NCBI GenBank assembly: GCA_020832545.1
Contig: JAFIEK010000030.1
Span: 1-50,383, forward strand
Source: Pararhodobacter sp.
Lineage (GTDB): Bacteria > Pseudomonadota > Alphaproteobacteria > Rhodobacterales > Rhodobacteraceae
Reading direction: 5' to 3'
DNA: 50,383 nt
Below are positions 8,947-17,220 of this stretch, piece by piece. A model generated the notes under the pieces. It worked only from the letters and a program-made list of their open reading frames with translations. It was not told the DNA's origin and searched no databases. A program made the translations under genes and the position numbers. Position 1 is the stretch's first letter. Each line of letters opens with the position of its first letter.

Positions 8947-10128
8947 ATGAAAAAGCTACTTCTCGCCAGCGCCGTTTCGGCCCTTGCTGCCGGTGGCGCC
9001 CTGGCCGACGACATCAAGATCGGCGTGATCCTGGGCTTCACCGGACCGATTGAATCGCTGACCGGTCATATGGCTGATGGCGCCGAGCTGGCGATCCGTG
9101 AAGTGTCTGAAAGCGGGCTGCTGCTGGGCGGCATGACCGTGTCATCGGTGCGCGCAGATTCGGGCTGTGTCGACTCGGCGCTGGCCACGGCCTCGGCCGA
9201 GCGTCTGATCACCTCGGACGGTGTGGTTGGCCTGATGGGCCCTGACTGCTCGGGCGTGACGCGGGCTGTTCTGGAGAACGTCGCAATGGGCAATGGCGTG
9301 CCGATGGTTTCACCCTCGGCAACCTCGCCCGGCTTCTCTGATTTTGATTCGGGCGGCATCTTCTACCGCACCGCGCCTTCTGATGCCCGTCAGGGCGAAG
9401 TTCTGGCCGGTATCGTGCTTGAGCGCGGCATTGACACCGTGGCGCTGACCCACACCAACAACGACTACGGTGCAGGTTTCGCCAACGCCTTTACCGAGCA
9501 TTTCACCGCTGGCGGTGGCACCATCACCATCACCGTTCCGCATGAAGAAGCCCGGGGCGATTATTCGTCCGAAGTGGGTTCGCTGGCCTCGGCCGGTGGC
9601 GATGCGCTGGTGGTTCTGGGCTATGTCGATGGCGGTGGCTCGGTGATCCGCACGGCGTATGAGCTGGGCGCGTTCGAGCAGTTCTTCATGGGCGACGGCA
9701 TGTATGGCGACGAACTGATCGCCTCGGTCGGTGAAGCGCTTGAAGGCACCATCGGCACCATCCCTTCGGCAGTTGGCGAAGCGGCCGAGATCTGGGCGCA
9801 GGTCGGCGAAGCGGGCGGCATCAACTGGGCCAGCTCGTTCGTGTCGGAAAGCTATGACGCGGCAGCGCTGCTGCTACTGGCCGCGCAGGCGGCGGGTGAA
9901 GCCACGCCTGCGGGCATTGCGGCCAACATCCTGAACGTGGCCAACGAACCCGGCGAGCCGATCAACGCCGGTGATCTGGCGCGCGGTCTGGAGATCCTCG
10001 CCAATGGTGGCGAGATCAACTACATCGGCGCCACCAATGTCGAACTGGTCGGCTATGGCGAGGCCGCTGGCAGCTACCGCGAATACGTCGTCGAAGGCGG
10101 CGAATACGTGACTGTTCAGTTCCACTGA
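8947..10128 (+). CDS. ABC transporter substrate-binding protein, Liv type
   Basis: Periplasmic binding protein of the branched-chain amino acid/amide class (Peripla_BP_6), 393 residues. A Sec signal peptide (MKKLLLASAVSALAAGGALA) is followed by the mature start DDIKIGVILGFTGPIESL. Two cysteines (RADSGCVD and GPDCSGVT) are spaced as in the usual disulfide of this family, and NDYGAGF matches the hinge region. Start at ATG 8947 with AAAGGGAG upstream; the frame is open further upstream but has no signal peptide or ribosome site there. It delivers an unidentified ligand, amino-acid-like by family, to the permease encoded downstream. A hairpin pair follows, probably giving it more transcript than the downstream genes. 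Confidence 0.93.
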   Translation: MKKLLLASAVSALAAGGALADDIKIGVILGFTGPIESLTGHMADGAELAIREVSESGLLLGGMTVSSVRADSGCVDSALATASAERLITSDGVVGLMGPDCSGVTRAVLENVAMGNGVPMVSPSATSPGFSDFDSGGIFYRTAPSDARQGEVLAGIVLERGIDTVALTHTNNDYGAGFANAFTEHFTAGGGTITITVPHEEARGDYSSEVGSLASAGGDALVVLGYVDGGGSVIRTAYELGAFEQFFMGDGMYGDELIASVGEALEGTIGTIPSAVGEAAEIWAQVGEAGGINWASSFVSESYDAAALLLLAAQAAGEATPAGIAANILNVANEPGEPINAGDLARGLEILANGGEINYIGATNVELVGYGEAAGSYREYVVEGGEYVTVQFH

Positions 10129-10137
10129 TCGCTTGAA

Positions 10138-10191
10138 CCTTCGGCCAACCGAAGGTATCGGCCCGGGGGGTTTGCGCTCCCCGGGCTTTTT
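10138..10191 (+). terminator. Tandem hairpins / attenuating terminator after the binding-protein gene
   Basis: CCTTCGG-CCAA-CCGAAGG (10138-10155) is followed at once by GCCCGGGG...CCCCGGGC (10161-10168 / 10179-10186) and a TTTTT run. The second is a standard intrinsic terminator shape. Placed inside the operon, it likely lets part of the transcription through, and the hairpins may stabilise the binding-protein mRNA. Confidence 0.7.
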
Positions 10192-10239
10192 CGAAAGCCC
10201 CGCATAAAGAAGAGGGGCGCGAAAAAACAGGGAGATCGC

Positions 10240-11031
10240 ATGATCCGCGTCGAGAATCTGCACAAGCATTTCGGCGGCTTTCCTGCCGTTGATGGCGCAT
10301 CGCTTGAGATCGCCGAGGGCTCCATCACCGGGCTGATTGGCCCCAATGGAGCGGGCAAGACCACCTTGTTCAATGTCATCGCCGGTGTGCTGCCGCCTAC
10401 GTCAGGGCGGGTGCTGATGCAGGGTGAAGACATCACCGGCCTGCCGCCGCACGCCCTTTTTCACAAGGGCCTGTTGCGCACCTTTCAGATCGCGCATGAA
10501 TTCCACTCGATGAGTGTGCGCGAGAACCTGATGATGGTGCCACCGCGCCAATCAGGCGAAAATCTGTGGTCAACATGGTTTCACCGCCGCAAGATCGCGC
10601 TGGAGGAAGAGGAAATCCGCCGCCGCGCCAACGAGGTGCTGGAATTTCTGACCATCGACCATATCGCCGATGAAAAGGCAGGCCAGATTTCAGGCGGGCA
10701 GAAGAAGCTGCTGGAACTGGGCCGCACGATGATGACCGATGCCAAGATCGTCTTTCTGGACGAGGTCGGCGCGGGCGTGAACCGCACGCTTCTGAACACC
10801 ATCGCCGATGCCATCGTGCGCCTGAACAAGGAGCGCGGCTATACGTTTGTGGTGATCGAGCATGACATGGATTTCATCGGTCGGATCTGTGACCCGGTGA
10901 TCTGCATGGCCGAAGGCAGGGTTCTGGCCGAGGGGACGCTGGATGAGATCAAGGCCAATGAGGCCGTGATCGAGGCCTATCTGGGCACCGGATTGAAGAA
11001 CAAGGTGGTGAAGGAGGTGGGCCATGTCTGA
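10240..11031 (+). CDS. ABC transporter ATP-binding protein, LivG type
   Basis: One of two cytoplasmic ATPases of the Liv-type importer, 263 residues. It shows Walker A GPNGAGKTT, a Q-loop region (LLRTFQIAHEFHSMSVRENLM), signature ISGGQKKLLELGR, Walker B KIVFLDEVGAGVN and the H-loop VVIEHDMDFI, plus the extended C-terminal part typical of LivG (EAYLG). Start at ATG 10240 behind CAGGGAG. Its 3' end overlaps the next gene by 8 bases. It pairs with the LivF-type ATPase encoded at 11585. Confidence 0.93.
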   Translation: MIRVENLHKHFGGFPAVDGASLEIAEGSITGLIGPNGAGKTTLFNVIAGVLPPTSGRVLMQGEDITGLPPHALFHKGLLRTFQIAHEFHSMSVRENLMMVPPRQSGENLWSTWFHRRKIALEEEEIRRRANEVLEFLTIDHIADEKAGQISGGQKKLLELGRTMMTDAKIVFLDEVGAGVNRTLLNTIADAIVRLNKERGYTFVVIEHDMDFIGRICDPVICMAEGRVLAEGTLDEIKANEAVIEAYLGTGLKNKVVKEVGHV

Positions 11032-11581
11032 GCGCAGGTTCAAAATGATGCTCGCAGGCGCGCTTACGGCCACCATGCTTCTGACTACGCCGTCCAGCGC
11101 GACTGAAGCCGGTGCAGGGGAATGTAACACCCTGAGCGCCAATTTCGTGATCTGCCCCGAGTCCAGCCCTTGGGCCGAGGCCCGCTGGTTACAGTTCGGC
11201 GATGGCGCGGCACTTAAGCTGGGGGCCTATTGGCTGGAATTTTCTGAAGACTGGCTTCAGCGCAGCCCTGAGGAGGGGTTGGATGAGGCGCTGGATGCGG
11301 TGTTGAGTGAAGTTCAGGAAGCCGACCGCGAAGAGGGGTTCGATCCGCCCGAGCAGTTGATCCGCGATCACCTCGAAACCGAGGAACTGCGCGTGGTCCG
11401 CGCACTTCATCGGGTGGATGCGGGCGATGGCGACATGATGCTCATCGCCACCATGATCGCCAGCAGCACCGATGCGCGCATCCTGCTGATGCTGGGCAAT
11501 GACAATGACGTCACCCCTGATGAGATGGACAGCACAATCCGCGACCTGATCAGCCTGATCCGCCCCGGACAGGAGGGCTGA
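11024..11581 (+). CDS. Secreted protein of unknown function within the Liv operon
   Basis: A 185-residue protein with an N-terminal signal peptide (positively charged MSERRFK, then a hydrophobic stretch to about TTPSSA). The mature part is acidic, has two cysteines near its N-terminus (GECNTLSANFVICPE) and an even mix of helix-forming residues. I do not recognise the family. It overlaps the LivG-type gene by 8 bases and ends 3 bases before the LivF-type gene, so it is tightly coupled to the transporter. A periplasmic accessory role, such as helping ligand delivery, is inference from position only. Confidence 0.75.
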   Translation: MSERRFKMMLAGALTATMLLTTPSSATEAGAGECNTLSANFVICPESSPWAEARWLQFGDGAALKLGAYWLEFSEDWLQRSPEEGLDEALDAVLSEVQEADREEGFDPPEQLIRDHLETEELRVVRALHRVDAGDGDMMLIATMIASSTDARILLMLGNDNDVTPDEMDSTIRDLISLIRPGQEG

Positions 11582-11584
11582 ACG

Positions 11585-12295
11585 ATGGCAGACCCCGTTC
11601 TGATCGGCGAGAACATGACCGGCGGCTATGGTGGCGCCGACATCCTGCATTCATGCACCATCGCCGTTGAAAAGGGCCAGATCGCGGTGATCGTCGGCCC
11701 CAACGGCGCAGGCAAATCCACCGCGATGAAGGCGGTTTTCGGTATGCTGAAGCTGCGCGAGGGTCAGGTGCGGCTGGGCGGCGTGGACATCTCGGCATTG
11801 AGCCCGCAGGCGCGCGTGGCCAAGGGCATGGGCTTTGTGCCGCAGTCCAACAACATCTTCCCCTCGATGACGGTGGAAGAAAATCTTGAGATGGGCGCAT
11901 TCATCCGCGAGGACAATTTCCGCGACACGATGGAGCAGGTTTTCACGCTGTTTCCCATCCTGCGCGACAAACGCCGCCAGCCTGCGGGCGAGCTGTCAGG
12001 CGGGCAGCGTCAGCAGGTGGCGGTGGGCCGCGCGCTGATGACCAAACCCTCGGTCCTGATGCTGGACGAACCCACCGCCGGGGTCTCGCCGATCGTGATG
12101 GATGAACTCTTTGATCGCATCATCGAGGTGGCGCGCACCGGCATTTCCATTCTGATGGTCGAACAAAACGCCCGGCAGGCGCTGGAGATTGCCGACAAGG
12201 GCTATGTCATGGTGCAGGGCCGCAACCGTTTCACCGATACCGGGCAGGCCCTTCTGGCCGACCCCGAGGTGCGCAAGAGCTTTCTGGGGGGCTGA
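11585..12295 (+). CDS. ABC transporter ATP-binding protein, LivF type
   Basis: The second ATPase of the importer, 236 residues, the usual LivF length. Walker A GPNGAGKST, Q-loop (MGFVPQSNNIFPSMTVEENL), signature LSGGQRQQVAVGRAL, Walker B VLMLDEPTAGVSP and an H-loop-region Q/N variant (LMVEQNARQAL), which is usual in LivF. It should heterodimerise with the LivG-type subunit to power import. It starts 3 bases after the preceding secreted-protein gene and is followed 1 base later by another small secreted protein. Confidence 0.94.
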   Translation: MADPVLIGENMTGGYGGADILHSCTIAVEKGQIAVIVGPNGAGKSTAMKAVFGMLKLREGQVRLGGVDISALSPQARVAKGMGFVPQSNNIFPSMTVEENLEMGAFIREDNFRDTMEQVFTLFPILRDKRRQPAGELSGGQRQQVAVGRALMTKPSVLMLDEPTAGVSPIVMDELFDRIIEVARTGISILMVEQNARQALEIADKGYVMVQGRNRFTDTGQALLADPEVRKSFLGG

Positions 12296-12296
12296 G

Positions 12297-12656
12297 ATGA
12301 GACGCTTTGTAACTGCGGCCCTGAGCGGGCTGATCACCACCTCCCCGGCACTGGCGCAGCGCTATGACTGCACCCTTGACCACCTGTGCATCGCCAGTGA
12401 GTGCAGCGACCCGGCCCTGGAAGTTCCGCTGACAATCGACGGCGACACCGCCCTGCTTGGCCCGCCCAATGACGCGCTGGCGCTGCGCGGCCTTCCCCTT
12501 GACACCACTGCCCGCCGCGCCTTCGTCGCCGAAGACGGCAATGACACGTTCTTTGCAACGCTGGGCGAGAAACTGGAATTTGTCATGACCAGCCATCTGA
12601 TGAACTCTGCCTTCCGCTACGCTGTCACCACCGGCCAGTGCCAGGAGGCCCGCTGA
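12297..12656 (+). CDS. Small secreted protein of unknown function within the Liv operon
   Basis: A 119-residue protein with a signal peptide (MRRFVTAALSGLITTSPALAQ) and four cysteines in the mature part (YDCTLDHLCIASEC near the start, GQC at the end), suggesting disulfides in the periplasm. The family is not recognised. The ATG at 12297 follows the LivF-type stop by one base and gives the signal peptide; a longer frame upstream merely overlaps the ATPase gene. Its TGA overlaps the permease ATG (TGATG). Being placed between ATPase and permease genes implies co-expression with the transporter; what it does is unknown. Confidence 0.72.
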   Translation: MRRFVTAALSGLITTSPALAQRYDCTLDHLCIASECSDPALEVPLTIDGDTALLGPPNDALALRGLPLDTTARRAFVAEDGNDTFFATLGEKLEFVMTSHLMNSAFRYAVTTGQCQEAR

Positions 12657-13666
12657 TGGACCCGCTCAACGCAATCGTTCTGCTGGCCAATTTCGTGATC
12701 GTCCCGGCGCTGGCCTATGGCAGCCAGCTGGCGCTTGGTGCGCTGGGGATCACGCTGATCTACGGTATCCTGCGGTTTTCGCATTTCGCGCATGGCGACA
12801 TCATGGCCTTTGGCACCGCCATCGTGATCCTGACCACATGGGGGCTGCAATCGGCGGGCATCACCTTCGGCTTTCTGCCCACGGCGCTGCTGGCGTTGCC
12901 GGTGGGGATCGCCGCAACCGTTCTGTATCTGCTGGCCGCCGACCGCACGGTCTATCGATTCTATCGAAAGGTGCGCGCCCGGCCGATGATCTTTGTCATG
13001 GCCTCGCTGGGGGTGATGTTCGTCACCAACGGCCTCACCCGCCTGATCATTGGCCCGGGAGAACGGCGCTTTGACGATGGCACGCGGTTTGTCTTTTCCG
13101 TGCGCGACTTTCGCGAATGGTCAGGGCTGGCCGAGGGGCTGGCGCTGCGCTCGGCGCAGGCGCTGACGCTTGTGGTGGCGCTGTTGGCCATGGCGCTTCT
13201 GTTCTGGTTCCTCAACCGCACCCGCTCGGGCAAATCGATGCGCGCCTATTCCGACAATGAGGATCTGGCACTTTTGTCCGGCATCAACCCCGAGCGCGTG
13301 GTGATCATCACCTGGGCCATCGCGGGCACGCTGATGGTGCTGGCGGGCACGCTTTACGGCCTCGACAAGAGCTTCCGGCCCTTCACCTATTTCCAGCTGC
13401 TGCTGCCCTTCTTCGCGGCGGCCATCCTCGGCGGTCTTGGCAACCCTCTGGGCGCCATTGTAGGCGCCTATGTGGTGGCGTTTTCCGAGATGGGCATCAC
13501 CTATGCCTGGCGGCGTTTCTTCCAGCACATGCTGCCCGATGACTGGGCACCGGCGGGGCTGCTGCAGCTCTTGCCGGTTGACTACAAATTCGCCGTAACC
13601 TTCGCCATTCTGGTGTTGGTGCTGATCTTCCGACCCACCGGGATCTTCAGGGGGAAATCGATATGA
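12656..13666 (+). CDS. Branched-chain amino acid-type ABC permease, LivH type
   Basis: Inner-membrane permease of 336 residues with about eight hydrophobic helices and the LivH family pattern: LGALGITLIYGILRFSHFAHGDIMAFG near the N-terminus, RRFDDGT, SGINPERVVIITWAIAGTLMVLAGTLYG and LPFFAAAILGGLGNPLGAIVGAYVV, the cytoplasmic coupling loop. Start taken at ATG 12656, overlapping the previous stop as TGATG; this also matches the usual N-terminus. It overlaps the LivM-type gene by 4 bases. Confidence 0.92.
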   Translation: MDPLNAIVLLANFVIVPALAYGSQLALGALGITLIYGILRFSHFAHGDIMAFGTAIVILTTWGLQSAGITFGFLPTALLALPVGIAATVLYLLAADRTVYRFYRKVRARPMIFVMASLGVMFVTNGLTRLIIGPGERRFDDGTRFVFSVRDFREWSGLAEGLALRSAQALTLVVALLAMALLFWFLNRTRSGKSMRAYSDNEDLALLSGINPERVVIITWAIAGTLMVLAGTLYGLDKSFRPFTYFQLLLPFFAAAILGGLGNPLGAIVGAYVVAFSEMGITYAWRRFFQHMLPDDWAPAGLLQLLPVDYKFAVTFAILVLVLIFRPTGIFRGKSI

Positions 13667-14967
13667 GCATCAATTTCCGCAACATCGGGCTGTTCTCGTT
13701 CATGGCGCTGGCGCTGATCCTGACCGGCATGTTCCAAAGCTGGACCCTGTCGCTGACGATCCTGAACATGTGCCTGATCTCTGCAATCATGGCGCTGGGG
13801 GTAAATATCCAGTGGGGCTATGCCGGGCTGTTCAATGTCGGTGTGATGGGCTTCACGGCCTTTGGCGGGCTGGCGGCGGTGCTGATTGCCATGCCACCGG
13901 TGCATGACGCCTGGGCAGCGGGTGGCTTTGGCGTGCTTTTGGGGCTGATGCTGGGCGCGGCCTCGATCTTTGGGGCGATCATGGTCTGGCAACGCATGAA
14001 GCCGGGCAAGTTGCGGGTGGCCGCGCTGATTGCGGTGCTGGTGCTGGGCTATGTGCTGACCCGGCTGATCTTTGCCCCGGCGGCCTCGGCGATCATGCGG
14101 GTGAACCCGGCGACAGAGGGGTATCTGGGCGGGCTGGGCCTGCCGGTGGTGCTGTCCTGGCCGGTGGGGGCGCTGTTTGCCGCCGGGCTGGCCTGGATGG
14201 TCGGCAAGATCGCCCTTGGCCTGCGCTCGGACTATCTGGCCATCGCCACGTTGGGGATATCGGAAATCGTCATCGCGGTGCTGAAGTTCGAGGGCTGGCT
14301 GTCTCGCGGGGTGAACAACGTCTCAGGCATTCCCCGCGCCATTCCGCGCCCGGTAGAGCTGCAAACCCGCGACTGGGTGCAGGCGCTGGCCGAACGCTCA
14401 GGCTTTACCAATGCCGAAGTGGCCTCGGTTTTTGAAAAGCTGGGCTATGCGCTGCTCTTCATGGTGGTGCTGGGGCTGCTGATCTGGCTGTCTGAAAAGG
14501 CGCTCAACTCGCCCTGGGGGCGGATGATGCGGGCGATCCGTGACAATGAAACCGCAGCCCGGGCGATGGGCAAGGATGTCACGCGCCGCCACCTGATGGT
14601 GTTCGTGCTGGGCTCGGGCGTGTGCGGGCTGGCAGGGGCGATGATGGTCACGCTGGATGGCCAGCTGACGCCAGGCAGCTATGAGCCATTGCGCTATACC
14701 TTCCTGATCTGGGTGATGGTGATCGTCGGCGGCTCGGGCAATAACTGGGGCGCGGTGATCGGCGGGTTCATCATCTGGTTCTTGTGGGTGCAGGCCGAAC
14801 CGGCGGGGCGCTGGCTCATGGACACGCTGACCTCAGGGCTGGCCAGCGACAGCGTTGTCAGAACGCATCTGATGACTCAGGCGGCGCATACACGGCTGAT
14901 CATGATGGGTCTGGCGCTTCTGTTGATGCTGCGGTTTGCGCCGCGCGGGCTGATCCCGGAACGCTGA
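13663..14967 (+). CDS. Branched-chain amino acid-type ABC permease, LivM type
   Basis: The partner inner-membrane permease, 434 residues with about ten hydrophobic segments. Recognisable family features are NIQWGYAGLFNVGVMGFTAFGG near the N-terminus, GLRSDYLAIATLGISEIV in the middle and RAIRDNETAARAMGKDVTRRHLMVFVLGS, the loop that contacts the ATPase. It is longer than many LivM proteins because of an extra segment around residues 100-170 holding additional hydrophobic stretches. The ATG overlaps the LivH stop (ATGA). It forms the translocation pore with LivH. Confidence 0.92.
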   Translation: MSINFRNIGLFSFMALALILTGMFQSWTLSLTILNMCLISAIMALGVNIQWGYAGLFNVGVMGFTAFGGLAAVLIAMPPVHDAWAAGGFGVLLGLMLGAASIFGAIMVWQRMKPGKLRVAALIAVLVLGYVLTRLIFAPAASAIMRVNPATEGYLGGLGLPVVLSWPVGALFAAGLAWMVGKIALGLRSDYLAIATLGISEIVIAVLKFEGWLSRGVNNVSGIPRAIPRPVELQTRDWVQALAERSGFTNAEVASVFEKLGYALLFMVVLGLLIWLSEKALNSPWGRMMRAIRDNETAARAMGKDVTRRHLMVFVLGSGVCGLAGAMMVTLDGQLTPGSYEPLRYTFLIWVMVIVGGSGNNWGAVIGGFIIWFLWVQAEPAGRWLMDTLTSGLASDSVVRTHLMTQAAHTRLIMMGLALLLMLRFAPRGLIPER

Positions 14968-14968
14968 C

Positions 14969-15553
14969 ATGGCACTGGCCGTCGTATTGCTGGCGGCGGG
15001 CGGGTCCAGCCGGATGCGCGGGCGCGACAAACTGCTGGAACAGGTGAACGGCATCGAGCTGCTGCGTCACCTCGCGCTTGAGGCGCTGGCGGCGGGGCTG
15101 GGGCCGGTTGCGGTCACGCTGCGACCCGATGCCCCGGGCCGCAGCGATGCGCTTGCAGGGCTTGGCCTGACCACCCTGCTGGTGCCTGATGCTGACGAAG
15201 GGATGGCGGCCTCGTTGCGGACCGCCGCCCGCTGGGCGCTGGCGACCGGGGCCGAGGGGCTGATGGTCACCCCCGCCGACCTGCCAGAACTGACTGCCCG
15301 GGACTTCGCCACCCTCGCCAGCACCTTCACCCCCGACGGCCCACCGCTTCGCGCTACGGCACAGGACGGCACACCGGGCCACCCGGTTCTGTTCCCCGCG
15401 CATCTGCTGCCGGAATTTGCCACCCTCACCGGCGACCGCGGCGCGCAACCCGTGTTGCTGCGCCATCCGCCGCGCCTTGTTGCGCTTCCGGCCAGCCACG
15501 CAACAACCGACCTCGACACCCCCGAAGACTGGAGCGCTTGGCGCAATCGCTAA
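14969..15553 (+). CDS. MocA/MobA-like nucleotidyltransferase
   Basis: A 194-residue NTP-transferase of the molybdenum-cofactor cytidylyl/guanylyltransferase type. It has the glycine-rich nucleotide site LLAAGGSSRMRGRDKLL (residues 7-23), an acidic metal site in TPADLPEL, the conserved GHPVLFP and a C-terminal DLDTPEDW. MocA-like enzymes attach CMP to molybdopterin for xanthine-dehydrogenase-type enzymes, but related proteins serve other cofactors or sugars, and no molybdoenzyme gene is nearby. It begins 1 base after the LivM stop, so it is co-transcribed with the importer, hinting that the imported compound may be handled by a molybdoenzyme elsewhere (inference). Confidence 0.82.
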   Translation: MALAVVLLAAGGSSRMRGRDKLLEQVNGIELLRHLALEALAAGLGPVAVTLRPDAPGRSDALAGLGLTTLLVPDADEGMAASLRTAARWALATGAEGLMVTPADLPELTARDFATLASTFTPDGPPLRATAQDGTPGHPVLFPAHLLPEFATLTGDRGAQPVLLRHPPRLVALPASHATTDLDTPEDWSAWRNR

Positions 15554-15609
15554 CCCACGCACCTCGCGCAGGCGACCAGAATGCCGGCTTCGCCGACCCC
15601 TTCCTGCTT

Positions 15610-15690
15610 TGCCGCTCTGCGGCGTGAGGGGGCGCTGCCCCCGCCCCTTCTGCTCTGCAGAATGGACTCCCCCGGGAAATTTCTGAACAG
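15610..15690 (-). repeat. Dispersed hairpin repeat, inverted copy
   Basis: A copy of the ~75-bp intergenic element in minus orientation: on that strand it reads TTTCCCGGGGGAGTC...AAGGGGC followed by GGGGGCAGCGCCCCC. It lies tail to tail with the next copy, between the convergent nucleotidyltransferase and flavoprotein genes. Confidence 0.55.
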
Positions 15691-15715
15691 CTGAAACTGG
15701 AAGCGCCGCGTGCAC

Positions 15716-15790
15716 TTTCATCTTGCCGGAAATACGCGGGGGTGAATGGGCCGCGGGCCCAGAGGGGGCAAAGCCCCCTGTTTTCTTTTG
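15716..15790 (+). repeat. Dispersed hairpin repeat with terminator
   Basis: Reads TTTCATCTTGCCGGAAATA, then CGGGGGTGAATGG, a GGGCCGCGGGCCC-type palindrome and GAGGGGGC-AAA-GCCCCCTG followed by TTTTCTTTT. The last part is a textbook intrinsic terminator for the Liv operon on plus. Related copies are at 29668-29758, 34170-34256, 50238-50300 and, inverted, 15610-15690. Confidence 0.8.
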
Positions 15791-15831
15791 CCAACACAGA
15801 GGAGCGCGCGCGCCCTACCGTGTCCCCGCCC

Positions 15832-17007
15832 TCAAACCACCTGCCCCGCCGCCCAGCCCGAGGACCAGGCCCACTGGAAGTTATACCCGCCCAGCCAGCC
15901 CGTCACATCCACCGCCTCGCCGATGAAGTGCAGCCCCGGCACATGCCGCGCCTCCATGCTTCGGGCGTCCAGATCTTTGGTGTCCACGCCGCCCAGCGTG
16001 ACCTCGGCGGTGCGCCAGCCCTCGGTTCCCGCCGGGACCAGTTGCCAGTCATGCACCGCGCCCGCAAGTGCCGCCAGCGCGGCCTTGCCCTGATCTGCCA
16101 ACCGCCCGCTCAGCCCCGCCTGCGCCACGACGGCGCGCGCCAGCTTCTCGGGCAGGGCAAGCGTGTTGACCAGATCGCGCCCACCCTGCCCTGTGCGCGC
16201 CGCGTGGACCTCGGCGGCGATGTCGCGCCCCGGAGCAAGGTCCAGCGTCACGGCCTGCCCTTCGCGCCAGTAGCTGGAGATTTGCAGGATCGACGGCCCT
16301 GACAACCCACGATGGGTGAACAGGAGCCCTTCCTCGAACGCGATCTTTGCCCCGGCAAGCCCCACCCGCGCGGGCAGCGATATCCCGGCGAGCGGACGGA
16401 TCACCTCAAGCTGGGTATCGGTGAAAGTCAGTGGCACCAGCCCCGCGCGCGGCGCCACCACGCCCAACCCGAAATCCTGCGCCACGCGATAGGCAAAGCC
16501 GGTGGCCCCCATCTTCGGGATCGACTTGCCCCCGGTCGCCACCACCACCTTGTCAGCCTGCACCGGCCCCTGCGCCGTTTCGATCACATAGCCCGATCGC
16601 ACAACCGTCGGTTCTACCCCCAGCCGCAGCACGCCCCCTGCCTGCGCCAGATCGCGCAGCAGCATATCGACGATCTGGCGCGCCGAGCCGTCGCAGAACA
16701 ACTGCCCCAGAGTTTTCTCATGCCAGGCAATCCCCGCCGCATCGATCCGAGCAATAAAATCATGCTGGGTGTAGCGGCGCAGGGCGGAGAGGGCGAAGCG
16801 CGGGTTCTGAGACAGGAACCGCTCAGGCGCGATATGAAGGTTGGTAAAGTTGCACCGCCCTCCGCCCGAGATCCGGATCTTTTCGCCCGGTGCGCGCGCG
16901 TGGTCCAGCACCAGCACCCGACGGCCCCGGCGTGCGGCCTCGATCGCGCAGAATAGCCCGGCTGCACCTGCCCCCAGCACCACCACATCCCAGTGTTCGC
17001 CCGCCAT
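15832..17007 (-). CDS. HI0933-type NAD(P)/FAD-dependent flavoprotein
   Basis: A 391-residue flavoprotein of the HI0933/BaiN-like family. It begins with a Rossmann FAD site, VVVLGAGAAGLFCAIEAARRGRRVLVLDHA, followed by the family signature SGGGRCNFTNLH; VVVATGGKSIPKMGATG and a C-terminal GLHFIGEAVDVTGWLGGYNFQWAW (second FAD contact) complete the family pattern. The physiological substrate is not known for most members. The ATG at 17007 is preferred because the family starts directly before the Rossmann motif; the frame stays open upstream with no family similarity. It stands alone, divergent from tRNA-Gln. Confidence 0.88.
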   Translation of the reverse strand: MAGEHWDVVVLGAGAAGLFCAIEAARRGRRVLVLDHARAPGEKIRISGGGRCNFTNLHIAPERFLSQNPRFALSALRRYTQHDFIARIDAAGIAWHEKTLGQLFCDGSARQIVDMLLRDLAQAGGVLRLGVEPTVVRSGYVIETAQGPVQADKVVVATGGKSIPKMGATGFAYRVAQDFGLGVVAPRAGLVPLTFTDTQLEVIRPLAGISLPARVGLAGAKIAFEEGLLFTHRGLSGPSILQISSYWREGQAVTLDLAPGRDIAAEVHAARTGQGGRDLVNTLALPEKLARAVVAQAGLSGRLADQGKAALAALAGAVHDWQLVPAGTEGWRTAEVTLGGVDTKDLDARSMEARHVPGLHFIGEAVDVTGWLGGYNFQWAWSSGWAAGQVV

Positions 17008-17106
17008 CCGCACCCCCGCTCGTTGCCGCGTTCTAGCCCGCTGGCAACCCATGCGCCAGTGGCCGCCGGATTTGCGCGATGGCACTCATTTTTTTCCGAA
17101 ATGCCC

Positions 17107-17135
17107 TTGCGAGGTTTGGAAGGCTTGGATAAACA
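17107..17135 (+). promoter_or_regulatory. Promoter of tRNA-Gln
   Basis: TTGCGA (17107-17112), a 17-base spacer and TAAACA (17130-17135) lie 10 bases before the tRNA 5' end, as expected for a sigma-70-type stable-RNA promoter. Confidence 0.65.
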
Positions 17136-17145
17136 GCGCCTCAGT

Positions 17146-17220
17146 TGGGGCGTGGCCAAGTGGTAAGGCATCGGTTTTTGGTACCGTGTACCGTAGGTTC
17201 GAATCCTACCGCCCCAGCCA
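17146..17220 (+). tRNA. tRNA-Gln (anticodon TTG)
   Basis: A 75-base tRNA with an encoded CCA. The acceptor stem TGGGGCG pairs with CGCCCCA; the D arm is GCC-AAGTGGTAA-GGC; the anticodon loop TTTTGGT presents TTG, reading CAA/CAG glutamine codons; the T arm has the invariant GGTTCGAATCC. The outermost anticodon-stem pair (27-43) is T-T, a small deviation. Islands often insert at tRNA 3' ends and the next 3 kb differ in base composition, but no repeated 3' end was found. Confidence 0.96.
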
